Source of the DNA: Stutzerimonas stutzeri
GTDB taxonomy: Bacteria; Pseudomonadota; Gammaproteobacteria; Pseudomonadales; Pseudomonadaceae
Reading direction: 5' to 3'
Length of the DNA stretch: 64,000 nt
Assembly: GCF_000952685.1 (NCBI RefSeq)
Contig: NZ_JYHV01000029.1
Coordinates: forward strand, 248,001-312,000
Positions 39,820 to 47,963 of the stretch are shown here, in pieces. The notes beneath the pieces are model-generated. The model worked only from the letters and a program-made list of their open reading frames with translations. It did not search any database and was not told the DNA's origin. The translations under genes and the position numbers were made by a program. Numbering within the stretch: position 1 is the first letter of the stretch; each line of letters begins with the position of its first letter.

Positions 39820-41085
39820 ATGAGCCCTCTGCAACATCGCTGGCAGTCGCCGGTTTTACGTATGAAGCTGGTCGCCGGCCTTCTGCTGCTGCTCGCGGCC
39901 CTGCTCTATGTCGTGGCGACCGCCTTGGAACCACGGCACCCGGCTTGGGGTTATCTCGCTTCTTTCGCCGAAGCGGCCATGGTTGGCGCCATTGCCGACT
40001 GGTTCGCCGTCACCGCCCTGTTCCGCCACCCGCTAGGCCTGCCCATTCCGCACACAGCAATCATTCCGCGCAGCAAGGCCCGGATCGGGCAGAACCTGTC
40101 GGTCTTCATCACCACCCACTTCCTTTCCACCCCATTGGTACTGGCCAAGCTGGAGGCTCTGGATATCGGCGGACGCCTGGCCAACTGGCTGCGCCATCCG
40201 GCCAATGCCGACGCCGTCGGCCGGCAGCTCACCGGCATGGCACGTTTCGGCGCCGAGTCGCTGCATGACGAGCGGGTGCAGGCCTTCGTCCAGGCCAAAC
40301 TGATCAACCGCGTGCGCAAGATCGATCTTGCGCCGGTCTGTGGTCAGGTGCTGGAAATGCTCACCCGCCAGGGCAAGCATCAGGCGATGCTCGATGAAGC
40401 GCTGATCAAGCTCGACACCCTGCTGCAGGATGACGACACCCGGGCATTGGTAGCCGACGCCATCACCGCCGAAGTACGTACCCTGCGCTACCTGGGCCTG
40501 GGCAGGGCCGTCGGCGGCTGGTCGGCGAACAAGTTCGTCGACGGCGTTTCGGCGGTGATCGCCGAAGTCGCCGAAGATCCCGAGCACCCGCTGCGCGAAC
40601 GCTTCGACGAGCATGTCGGCGAATATATCGAGCGGCTCAAGCATGACCCGGCCTATCGGCTGGAGGTCGAGCGCCTCGTCGCTCAGTTGCTTGAGCATCC
40701 AGCCACCACCGACTACCTACAAACGCTCTGGCGCGAGCTGGCCGACTGGCTGGAAGCCGATCTGGACAGCCCGGACTCGCGCATCGGCAAACGGATCGTG
40801 CGCCTGACCCAGGGCCTGGGCGACTCGCTGGCCGCCGACACCGCGATGCGCACCTGGATCAACGAGCAATTGATGGCTGCCGCACCCACGATGCTCGAGC
40901 GCTACCGCGGGCAGATCGGTAAATACATCGCCCAGCGCGTGGAGAACTGGGAGAGCCGTGAGCTGGTCGAGCAGATGGAGCAGAGCGTCGGCAAGGACCT
41001 GCAGTACATCCGAATCAACGGCACCCTGGTCGGTGGGCTCGTCGGCCTGGTGTTGCATGCGCTCACGCAGCTGGCCGTTGGGTAG
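39820..41085 (+). CDS. DUF445 membrane-associated protein (YjiN-like)
   Basis: 421-residue protein of the DUF445/YjiN family. Two hydrophobic spans sit near the N terminus (MKLVAGLLLLLAALLYVVAT and the following LASFAEAAMVGAIADWFAVTALF), then a long amphipathic-helix body and a short C-terminal anchor (NGTLVGGLVGLVLHALTQLAVG). RHPLGLPIPHTAIIPRSKARIG after the second span is the family signature. Function is unknown. ATG at 39820 with AGAGGAA a few bases upstream is preferred to 39754. Confidence 0.88.
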   Translation: MSPLQHRWQSPVLRMKLVAGLLLLLAALLYVVATALEPRHPAWGYLASFAEAAMVGAIADWFAVTALFRHPLGLPIPHTAIIPRSKARIGQNLSVFITTHFLSTPLVLAKLEALDIGGRLANWLRHPANADAVGRQLTGMARFGAESLHDERVQAFVQAKLINRVRKIDLAPVCGQVLEMLTRQGKHQAMLDEALIKLDTLLQDDDTRALVADAITAEVRTLRYLGLGRAVGGWSANKFVDGVSAVIAEVAEDPEHPLRERFDEHVGEYIERLKHDPAYRLEVERLVAQLLEHPATTDYLQTLWRELADWLEADLDSPDSRIGKRIVRLTQGLGDSLAADTAMRTWINEQLMAAAPTMLERYRGQIGKYIAQRVENWESRELVEQMEQSVGKDLQYIRINGTLVGGLVGLVLHALTQLAVG

Positions 41086-41121
41086 GCGGCCGCGAGGGAG
41101 ATCGGCAATGCCCCGCTACAT

Positions 41122-41781
41122 TCAGGCGCTGAGCAGACGCAATGTTTCGCTGATATGGCTGGCGCTCGCATCGCCGGTCAATGGCCGATCCCAACGTAGG
41201 GTCGCCGGGTGCCCGGCGAGGTACCACAAGCGATTGGCCAGTTGATCGGCATCGCGCGCGTCGTGGGTCACGCAGATCATCGCCATCTGCGGCTGCGCGT
41301 CGAGCAGGCGGACGATAAGCGCGCGCAGTTCCGTCGCGCGGTCGGGATCCAGCGAAGCGAAGGGTTCGTCGAGCAACAGCAAGTCCGGGCGGATCGCCAG
41401 GCTGCGCGCCAGCGCCGCACGACGCGCCATGCCCAGCGACAACTGATCGGGCAGCCGATCCGCGGCATCGCCCAGCCCCACCTCGCTCAGCAGTCGCTCT
41501 ATGTCTGCCGCCGAGGCGCCGACCAGTGCCAGATTCTGGCGCACGGTGCGCCAGGGTAGCAGGCGATGCTCCTGAAACAGGTAGCCGACCCGCGGAGGCT
41601 TTCCCGCGCGGAGCGTCGGCACCAGCCGTGGATCGAGCCCGGCGATGGCGTTGAGCAGGGTCGTCTTGCCGATACCCGAGGGGCCAAGCAGGCAGATGCG
41701 GTCGCCGGCAGATACCTGCAAATCGATCGCCCCTAACACCGGATGGGCGGCCGCGGCACCATCGACGCGCAGCTTAAGCAT
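41122..41781 (-). CDS. ABC transporter ATP-binding protein (SsuB/TauB type)
   Basis: 219-residue ABC ATPase. Walker A is GPSGIGKTT, the signature loop is LSLGMARRAALARSL (LSxGxx form), and Walker B is PDLLLLDEPFASLD, followed by the conserved switch His in CVTHDARDAD. Size and the QEHRLLPWRT segment match nitrate/sulfonate/taurine importers. It overlaps the permease gene by 8 bases, so the three genes form one operon read leftward. The substrate cannot be assigned; sulfonate, taurine, nitrate or thiamine-precursor uptake are all represented in this subfamily. Confidence 0.93.
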   Translation of the reverse strand: MLKLRVDGAAAAHPVLGAIDLQVSAGDRICLLGPSGIGKTTLLNAIAGLDPRLVPTLRAGKPPRVGYLFQEHRLLPWRTVRQNLALVGASAADIERLLSEVGLGDAADRLPDQLSLGMARRAALARSLAIRPDLLLLDEPFASLDPDRATELRALIVRLLDAQPQMAMICVTHDARDADQLANRLWYLAGHPATLRWDRPLTGDASASHISETLRLLSA

Positions 41782-42535
41782 GCTGCACGCCCGCCTCGCG
41801 CCAGGCCGACGCCCGTCGTTCGAGGGGTTGCAACGCAGCCAGTTCGATCAGCTGCACCACCGCAATGAAGGTCAGGCTGTAGGCCAGGATGCTCGCCACG
41901 TCGAAGACCTGAAAGGCCATGTGCAGCTGGAAACCGACGCCGTCCGAGCGCCCGAGCAGCTCGACCACCAGCACGATTTTCCAGATCAGCGCCAGGCCGC
42001 CTCGGGTCGCCGCCATCAAGTAGGGAAACAGCTGCGGCAGCCACACATCCAGTACCCGCTGGCGACAGCTGAAAGCGTATACCTGGGCCATCTGCTCGAG
42101 CTTCGGATCCAGGCTGCGCGCGCCTTCGCGCAGCGTGACCGCGACATTGGGCACCTTGTTAATCACCACCGCCAGCACGGCCGCCGCTTCCACCAGGCCG
42201 AACCAGACGTAGAGCAGGATGATGGTCACCAGCGCCGGCAGGTTGAGAAACAGCACCAGCAGCGGATCGAGCACGGCGTTGGCCGTGCGCGAACGGCCCA
42301 TCCACACGCCGAGCAGCGCGCCCAGGGCCATCGCCAGAATGAAACTGATCAGCACCCGACGCAGGGTTACCACCAGGTGATGCGGCAGCTCGCCATTGTG
42401 CAGCGCGCGCCAGAAGGTCTCCAGCACCGCTGCCGGCGAGGGCAGCAAAGGGGTGTGCATCAGCCATGCGATCAGCGCCCAGAATGCCACCAGCAGGGGC
42501 AGCGCGAGCCAGCAGGCCCAGCGCGTATCGCTCAT
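41774..42535 (-). CDS. ABC transporter permease (SsuC/TauC type)
   Basis: 253-residue inner-membrane permease with about six spans. The EAA-like loop that contacts the ATPase is seen as LREGARSLDPKLEQMAQVYAFS, and the N-terminal part (LALPLLVAFWALIAWLMHTP) is typical of SsuC/TauC proteins. The start overlaps the upstream substrate-binding gene by the four bases ATGA (42532-42535). Belongs to the same operon as the adjacent ATPase. Confidence 0.93.
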   Translation of the reverse strand: MSDTRWACWLALPLLVAFWALIAWLMHTPLLPSPAAVLETFWRALHNGELPHHLVVTLRRVLISFILAMALGALLGVWMGRSRTANAVLDPLLVLFLNLPALVTIILLYVWFGLVEAAAVLAVVINKVPNVAVTLREGARSLDPKLEQMAQVYAFSCRQRVLDVWLPQLFPYLMAATRGGLALIWKIVLVVELLGRSDGVGFQLHMAFQVFDVASILAYSLTFIAVVQLIELAALQPLERRASAWREAGVQHA

Positions 42536-43542
42536 GGTTCGCTCTGGAACAACGCGGCCGGCATCAGGGCCGCCGGGGCGGTGCCGGTCAGCGTCAGCAA
42601 GCGCTGCAAGGTCGCGATGCGCGCCGCGTCCAGCGGTTGCGGAATGCCCTCGACAAAGCTGTTGCGCAAGGCGGCGAACACCGCCTCGTCATCGGCCCGC
42701 ATCAGGGGACGAATCGCCTGCCACGGCTCTGAGCTGCTCGCCAACGCACGCTTGGTCTGGCGCAGGGCCCTGCTGAAATGCCGCAGCAGCGCCTCGTGCG
42801 ACGCGGCCCAATCCTCGGCGAACAGGTAGCCGAGCACCGGCAGATCGGGGGCGAGGTCCAGCGTGCGGAGCAGATCAGCCAGACGAAATGCACTGCGCAC
42901 GCCGCCTTCGCCACGCAAGCGCGCCGAGAAATGCCAGAAGGTCAGCAGCGCGTCGATCTGGCCGCGGCGCAGCGCCTGCCCCAATAACGGCGGCGCGGCG
43001 TACTGCACGGTCGCGTCGCGCGCCAAGTCGATGCCCTGCCGCGCCGCCACGCGCTGCAACAATTGCCAGCCGAGGCCGTCCGGCCCGCCTGCGACACCGA
43101 TGCGCTTGCCGCGCAGGTCGGCCAGTCCGTGGATGTCGCTGCCCTCGCTGACCAACACTTCGCCGATCTGCGAGGAAAACGGCACGTAGCGGTAGGCGGT
43201 GCCAGCGGTATAGCGCGCCTGGGCCCAGAGCAGGTCGCTCACCGCCCCGTCGACGCTGCCGCTGGTCAGCGCCAACCGCGATGCTGGCAGGTCGGCCACC
43301 AGGAGCACCTGCAAGTCGAACCCGTTAGCGTGATCCAGCCCGTGACGCTTGAGGTGGTCGAGTTCCCAGTGCGGCGTCCCGAACTGCAACACGCTGAGAG
43401 TCAGCACCGGCAACGCTCGCTCCTCGCTCTGCGCGGACGCAAGTAGCGGGACCAAGGCCACCAGAACTGCAGGCAGGCATCGACGCGCCGCTCGGAAGGC
43501 GCGGACGGAGAACCGGGTGAGGAACCACGAAGCAGGCATCAT
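42532..43542 (-). CDS. ABC substrate-binding protein (SsuA/NMT1-like)
   Basis: 336-residue periplasmic binding protein of the SsuA/TauA/NMT1 family. A signal peptide (RFSVRAFRAARRCLPAVLVALVPLLASAQS) is followed by LTLSVLQFGTPHWELDHL and the conserved GVAGGPDGLGWQLLQRVA segment that contacts the ligand. It begins the operon; no regulator lies next to it. Two adjacent ATG codons (43542, 43539) are possible starts. Which anion or sulfonate is bound is not clear from the sequence. Confidence 0.92.
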   Translation of the reverse strand: MMPASWFLTRFSVRAFRAARRCLPAVLVALVPLLASAQSEERALPVLTLSVLQFGTPHWELDHLKRHGLDHANGFDLQVLLVADLPASRLALTSGSVDGAVSDLLWAQARYTAGTAYRYVPFSSQIGEVLVSEGSDIHGLADLRGKRIGVAGGPDGLGWQLLQRVAARQGIDLARDATVQYAAPPLLGQALRRGQIDALLTFWHFSARLRGEGGVRSAFRLADLLRTLDLAPDLPVLGYLFAEDWAASHEALLRHFSRALRQTKRALASSSEPWQAIRPLMRADDEAVFAALRNSFVEGIPQPLDAARIATLQRLLTLTGTAPAALMPAALFQSEP

Positions 43543-43664
43543 GCCCGCAGGGTACGAAGACGCCAGCCCGTCACGAATAGTACTTTGGTGCTCGTTGGCT
43601 GCTGCGATGGTCGTGGCTACGGCGGTGCAGCAGCCACGATCTCACGCGGCCTGTGATCGAAGAC

Positions 43665-44111
43665 CTAAGCGCTCTGCTGCTTCAGCCGCTGCACCAGCCG
43701 TGCCTGCAGTTTCTCCAGTTCTGCCGGCTCCGCCTTGCCCGCCGCATGGATGCCCAGCCCTTCGCCGGCAAAACGCGGGACGATGTGCACATGGATGTGA
43801 AAAACCGTCTGCCCCGCCGGGGCACCGTTGAACTGCGCGACCTGCACGCCGTCGGGCTGCAACTCGTCGACGATCACGCGGGTCAGCTTCTGCACCACCG
43901 CCATGACCTTGCACAGCGCCTCGGTATCCACATCGAGGATGTTGCACGCCGCGGAGCGCTTCGGAATCACCAGCGCATGGCCGTAGGACTGGGGGAACAG
44001 GTCGAGGAAGGCAAGCACGTCGTCGTCCTCGTAGAGCTTGTAGCAAGGCGCATCGCCCCGAATGATCTGGCCGAAAATGTTTTGCGGGTCGTAGGGAGTG
44101 GTCAGCGACAC
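43665..44111 (-). CDS. HIT-family hydrolase
   Basis: 148-residue nucleotide-binding protein of the histidine-triad family, hydrolysing AMP-linked substrates such as adenosine phosphoramidates. The triad HIHVHIVPR is present near residue 105, and NIFGQIIRGDAPCYKLYED near the N terminus is the family start. The frame extends upstream to 44240, but the usual N terminus falls at a GTG (44111) preceding SLTTPYDPQNIF, so GTG is the chosen start. It runs convergently away from the CPG2-like gene. Confidence 0.9.
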   Translation of the reverse strand: MSLTTPYDPQNIFGQIIRGDAPCYKLYEDDDVLAFLDLFPQSYGHALVIPKRSAACNILDVDTEALCKVMAVVQKLTRVIVDELQPDGVQVAQFNGAPAGQTVFHIHVHIVPRFAGEGLGIHAAGKAEPAELEKLQARLVQRLKQQSA

Positions 44112-44303
44112 GTGCAGCGCTCCATGAAGTGGGGTGAGCGCCAACCATAGCGGGAGCCGACCACGCAGAGCCAGCGGTACGTTGATGGCGTTGCGCAAGC
44201 CTCGAGCAGCCCTGACACATGCATTCGAACGCATATGCACCGGAACGATGCAACGTCGCGAGCGCTCTCAATCTCACCACCCACCCGAACCGAGGTCTTC
44301 ACA

Positions 44304-45539
44304 ATGCGCGTCCGTCCCTCCCCGCTCGCCGCTGCCGTTGCCCTGTGCTTCTTTTCCCTGACCAGCTTTGCGGCCGACCTCAAGCCCGACGAGCTACTCA
44401 AACAGGCCGAAGCCGAGCAGAAGCCCTATCTGGAAACGGTGAAGGCGCTGGTCGCCGTCGATACCGGCACCGGGCTGGAAAAGGGCCTGGCGACCGTCAG
44501 CCAGATGCTGGTCAAGCGTCTCGAAGCCTTGGGGGCAAGTGTCACGACCACGCCCGCAACGCCTTCGGCAGGCGACAACATCGTCGGCACGCTGAAAGGC
44601 TCGGGCAGCAAGAATTTCATGCTGATGGTTCACTACGACACCGTGTTCGGCGAAGGCACGGCCGCCAAGCGTCCGTTCCGCATGGACGAGCAGCGTGCCT
44701 ACGGGCCCGGCGTCGCGGACGCCAAAGGCGGCGTGGCGATGATTCTTCACGCGTTGGAATTGCTCAAACGCGAGGGCTTCGACGACTACGGCAGCATCAC
44801 CGTGCTGTTCAACCCGGACGAGGAAATGGGCTCGTCGGGCTCGAAGCAAATCATTGCCGAGCTGGCGCGCAAGCATGATTACGTCTTCTCCTACGAGCCG
44901 CCGGACAAGGATGCGGTGACCACCGCCACCAACGGCATCAACGCGGTGATACTCGAGGTGAAGGGCAAATCGTCCCATGCGGGCTCGGCGCCAGAAGAGG
45001 GTCGTAATGCCGTGATGGAACTGGCCCACCAACTGGTGCAGCTGCGGGACCTGGGCGATCCGAGCAAGGGCACCACCGTCAACTGGACCATGATCGAGGG
45101 CGGCGAGAAGCGCAACATTATCCCCGCCAGCGCGAAAGCGGAGGCGGACATGCGCTACTCGGACCTCAGCGAGTACGACCGGGTGCTCGCGGATGCCAAA
45201 CGGATCATCACAAAGCAGCTGATCGACGAGACCACGGTCGAGGTGCACATCGACAAGGGCCGCCCGCCGCTGGCGAAGAATGCCGGCTCCGAAGCCTTGG
45301 CCAAAACGGCGCAGGAACTCTATGGCGAGATCGGTAAGGATATCGAGCCCATTGCCATGCGCTTCGGCACCGACGCCGGTTACGCCTACGTCCCGGACAG
45401 CGATACGCCTGCGGTGCTGGAAACCATGGGGGTCGTCGGTGCCGGCCTGCATTCGGACGAGGAATACCTGGAGCTCGCCAGCATCGCGCCGCGCCTGTAC
45501 CTGACGGTGGCGATGATCAAAACGCTTTCCACGCAGTGA
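44304..45539 (+). CDS. Glutamate carboxypeptidase (CPG2-like, M20), exported
   Basis: 411-residue exopeptidase related to carboxypeptidase G2, which removes C-terminal glutamate from folates and related compounds. A signal peptide (MRVRPSPLAAAVALCFFSLTSFA) is followed by the metal site HYDTVFG, the bridging/catalytic DAKGG region and the acid TVLFNPDEEMGSSGS. The DVRY-like MRYSDLSEYDRVLADAK and GRPPL segments also match CPG2. Position of ATG 44304 is fixed by the signal. It may aid use of folate, antifolates or peptides; substrate is not established here. Confidence 0.9.
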   Translation: MRVRPSPLAAAVALCFFSLTSFAADLKPDELLKQAEAEQKPYLETVKALVAVDTGTGLEKGLATVSQMLVKRLEALGASVTTTPATPSAGDNIVGTLKGSGSKNFMLMVHYDTVFGEGTAAKRPFRMDEQRAYGPGVADAKGGVAMILHALELLKREGFDDYGSITVLFNPDEEMGSSGSKQIIAELARKHDYVFSYEPPDKDAVTTATNGINAVILEVKGKSSHAGSAPEEGRNAVMELAHQLVQLRDLGDPSKGTTVNWTMIEGGEKRNIIPASAKAEADMRYSDLSEYDRVLADAKRIITKQLIDETTVEVHIDKGRPPLAKNAGSEALAKTAQELYGEIGKDIEPIAMRFGTDAGYAYVPDSDTPAVLETMGVVGAGLHSDEEYLELASIAPRLYLTVAMIKTLSTQ

Positions 45540-45661
45540 TTGTTCAGCCCTTGAGCAGAACGCGGCGCGGGGGCGCATTGACGGCCCGCGCCGGAAAATG
45601 ACCGCGTCACCTCGCAGCCGCTATCCTCACCTACCGAATCCTGTCTTGCGGAGAGCGCACC

Positions 45662-46366
45662 ATGCATGACCTGTCTTCCTTCCCCATCACCCAGAAATGG
45701 CCCGCCAGCTACCCTGATCGCCTGCAGCTGTATTCGCTGCCCACGCCCAACGGGGTGAAGGCGTCGATCATGCTGGAGGAGACCGGTCTGCCCTACGAGG
45801 CGCATCTGGTCAATTTCGAGAGCAACGATCAGCTCTCGGAGGAATTTCTCTCACTGAACCCGAACAACAAGATCCCGGCGATCCTCGATCCCAACGGACC
45901 GAATGGCGAGCCGCTGGCACTGTTCGAGTCCGGTGCGATTCTGCTGTATCTGGCGGAGAAGACCGGTCAGTTCATGCCGGAGGATGCCGCGGCTCGCTAC
46001 GAGACGATCCAATGGCTGATGTTCCAGATGGGCGGCATCGGCCCGATGTTCGGCCAGTTGGGCTTCTTCCACAAATTTGCCGGCAAGGACTACGAGGACA
46101 AGCGCCCACGCGATCGCTACGTCGCTGAAAGCCAACGCCTGCTGGGCGTGCTGGACAAGCGCCTGGAAGGCCGCGATTGGCTCATGGGCGGCCGCTACAG
46201 CATCGCCGACATCGCCACCTTCCCATGGGTGCGCAACCTGGTGGGCTTCTACGAAGCGCGCGAACTGGTGGAATTCGAGCGCTTCGTTAACGTGCAACGC
46301 GTGCTGGACGCCTTCATCGCGCGGCCGGCAGTGGCCAAAGGTCTGAACATCCCGCCACGTGGGTGA
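45662..46366 (+). CDS. Glutathione S-transferase family protein (YghU/YfcG-like)
   Basis: 234-residue GST. The N domain has LYSLPTPNGVKASIMLEETGLPYEAHLVNF with Thr/Asn-Gly at the glutathione site, and ESGAILLYLAEKTGQFMP is the conserved Glu-Ser anchor. The helical C domain includes GGRYSIADIATFPWVRN (N-capping box). Similar YghU/YfcG-type proteins act as glutathione-dependent disulfide reductases. The start ATG at 45662 follows GGAGA closely. Stop is followed by a decayed fragment, then the YCII gene. Confidence 0.93.
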   Translation: MHDLSSFPITQKWPASYPDRLQLYSLPTPNGVKASIMLEETGLPYEAHLVNFESNDQLSEEFLSLNPNNKIPAILDPNGPNGEPLALFESGAILLYLAEKTGQFMPEDAAARYETIQWLMFQMGGIGPMFGQLGFFHKFAGKDYEDKRPRDRYVAESQRLLGVLDKRLEGRDWLMGGRYSIADIATFPWVRNLVGFYEARELVEFERFVNVQRVLDAFIARPAVAKGLNIPPRG

Positions 46367-46491
46367 AGGCCCAAAAAATTACTGATAACAGCCACAAGTC
46401 GTAACCGGCTTATCAGGCGCGGGCCGGGCATCTGATGAAATGCAGTCAGCGCTGATCCGATCTGTCCGAGGCGCGGCGAACCGCGCCCACC

Positions 46492-46746
46492 TCAGATCAC
46501 CTTCGCCGCACGGCCGATGAACTGAATCGGCCCGGTCGGCGACCCGGTGGGCTGCTCCAGCGTCAGCTCGAAGAGTTGGTTTGGTTGCAACGGCGGAAGG
46601 TCGTCCAGGCGAATTTTGACGACTCACCCGGCTTGACCAGGCCAAGGGAGACCGGTGCCTGCCAGCGGCCCGCCTTGGTCCAGAGCCGCAAGGCCTTGCC
46701 AAACGGCATCTCTTTTTCATCCACACGCAGCGGTGGCTGGAGTTGT
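46492..46746 (-). pseudogene. Remnant of an anti-sigma factor (RskA-like C-terminal domain)
   Basis: On the minus strand, frame one reads LQPPLRVDEKEMPFGKALRL, then W and TKAGRWQAPVSLGLVKPGE, and a second frame shifted by one continues VKIRLDDLPPLQPNQLFELT, then LEQPTGSPTGPIQFIGRAAKVI and a stop at 46492. Together these make the end of an anti-sigma-K (RskA-like) C-terminal domain (the GxALxLW...SLGLL...LEPxGGSPTGPIxF pattern). The joint is a frameshift near 46619-46624, and everything upstream of base 46746 is missing (a stop precedes it), so the gene is dead. No sigma-factor gene is left beside it. Confidence 0.7.
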
Positions 46747-46862
46747 CAGAAAAAATCGCACATCCGTGTCGATTCCTTTGGCCGTGAATCGACCAATGAA
46801 CAGAGCCAGCGGATTGAGCAGCACCGACTAGGCTGTTCTTCAACTGACAAAGGAGCCGCACG

Positions 46863-47282
46863 ATGCGATTCATGGTGATGATCAAGGCCAACCAAGACAC
46901 CGAAGCGGGCGTGATGCCCAGCGAGGAGGTGCTCGCGGCGATGGGCCAGTACAACGAGGAACTGGTGAACGCCGGCGTCATGCTGGGCGGCGAAGGCCTG
47001 CACCCCAGCCGCCGGGGCGCGCGCGTGCGCTTCAGCGAGGGGCAACCATCGGTGGTGGATGGCCCGTTCATCGAAACCCGCGAGCTGATTGCCGGCTACT
47101 GGCTGTTCCAGACCGGCTCGCTGCAAGAAGCCATCGACTGGGTAAAGCGTTGCCCAGCATCCGCCATCGGCGATTCGGAAATCGAGATTCGCCAGATTTT
47201 CGAAGCCGAAGACTTCGGCGCCGAGTTCACCCCAGAGTTGCGCGAGCAGGAAGACCGGTTGCGCGCACGGATCAGCCAATAA
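46863..47282 (+). CDS. YCII-related (DGPF) domain protein
   Basis: 139-residue protein of the YCII-related family, which has a ferredoxin-like alpha/beta fold and no proven reaction. It begins MRFMVMIKANQDTEAGVMPS and shows the DGPF block (SVVDGPFIETRELIAGYWLF) that names this subgroup. The downstream VOC gene follows 19 bases later with GGAG, so they form an operon. YCII-DGPF genes are commonly found beside ECF sigma factors; the anti-sigma remnant just upstream fits that history. Confidence 0.88.
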   Translation: MRFMVMIKANQDTEAGVMPSEEVLAAMGQYNEELVNAGVMLGGEGLHPSRRGARVRFSEGQPSVVDGPFIETRELIAGYWLFQTGSLQEAIDWVKRCPASAIGDSEIEIRQIFEAEDFGAEFTPELREQEDRLRARISQ

Positions 47283-47301
47283 CCCGAATAGGAGAACACC
47301 T

Positions 47302-47724
47302 ATGAAAATCACCCCTTATCTCACCTTCGACGGCCAGGCGCGCGATGCCTTCACGCTCTACCAGAAGGTGCTGGGCGGCACACTGGAGATGATGACCTTC
47401 GCCCAGGCGCCAGAATCCGAGCATTTCCCGGCCGAACATCGGGAGCGGATCATGCATGTCTGCCTGAACCTGGGCGATTACCAGTTGATGGCGTCCGACA
47501 CCATGCCCGGCGATGCCTGTGGCGGCGGCCCGTACGAAGGCATCAAGGGCTGCTCGATATCCCTGCATCCGAAAAGCGTTGCCGAGGGCGAGCGCGTATT
47601 CAACGGGCTGGCCGAAGGTGGCCAGGTCGTGATGCCACTGGAAAAAACCTTCTGGGCCGAGCGTTTCGGCATGTTCGTCGACCGCTTCGGCGTGTCCTGG
47701 ATGGTCAACTGCGAGCAGGCCTAA
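47302..47724 (+). CDS. VOC-family protein (PhnB-like)
   Basis: 140-residue glyoxalase/bleomycin-resistance fold protein of the PhnB/3-demethylubiquinone type. Typical segments are MKITPYLTFDGQARDAFTLYQ and LGGTLEMMTFAQAP (first module) and VMPLEKTFWAERFGMFVDRFGVSWMVN (second). The metal-site acids are not all evident, so catalysis is uncertain. ATG 47302 has AGGAG 8 bases upstream. It shares its transcript with the YCII gene. Confidence 0.9.
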   Translation: MKITPYLTFDGQARDAFTLYQKVLGGTLEMMTFAQAPESEHFPAEHRERIMHVCLNLGDYQLMASDTMPGDACGGGPYEGIKGCSISLHPKSVAEGERVFNGLAEGGQVVMPLEKTFWAERFGMFVDRFGVSWMVNCEQA

Positions 47725-47757
47725 CGGCAGCTGTCGCCTAAGCACTGCCACCGATGC

Positions 47758-47803
47758 GAAGACGCCTGACTCCGCGCTGAGCCAAGCGTCTTCCACCCTA
47801 CCG
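47758..47803. repeat. Inverted repeat resembling a stutzeri-type repeat unit
   Basis: GAAGACGC at 47758-47765 pairs with GCGTCTTC at 47786-47793 (8 bp, 20-base loop), and the second arm is followed by CACCCTACC. The motif GGTAGGGTGGAAGACGC (reverse strand) resembles a repeated element I remember in P. stutzeri-group genomes. It lies 34 bases after the VOC gene stop and could also act as a transcript-end structure. Only one copy was noticed in the window. Confidence 0.45.
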
Positions 47804-47963
47804 CCCCGACACCCGACGCGACTCGCGGAGCGAGCTGCCATGGCTCGCCATACGCGCCATGCGATTTTGGATTTTGCGCTCCGTCTATTTTGTTATAACG
47901 TATCGCAAGCCGTACGAGCAATCGCTGATTGCCGCCTCCAAATCCCCCGTCGTGAGCCGTTCC

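Noticed and set aside
47859..47963. Upstream in-frame extension of the acyltransferase-like gene
   Set aside because: The extension runs through an AT-rich promoter-like segment (TTATAACG) and lacks family residues; the ATG at 47964 is preferred.
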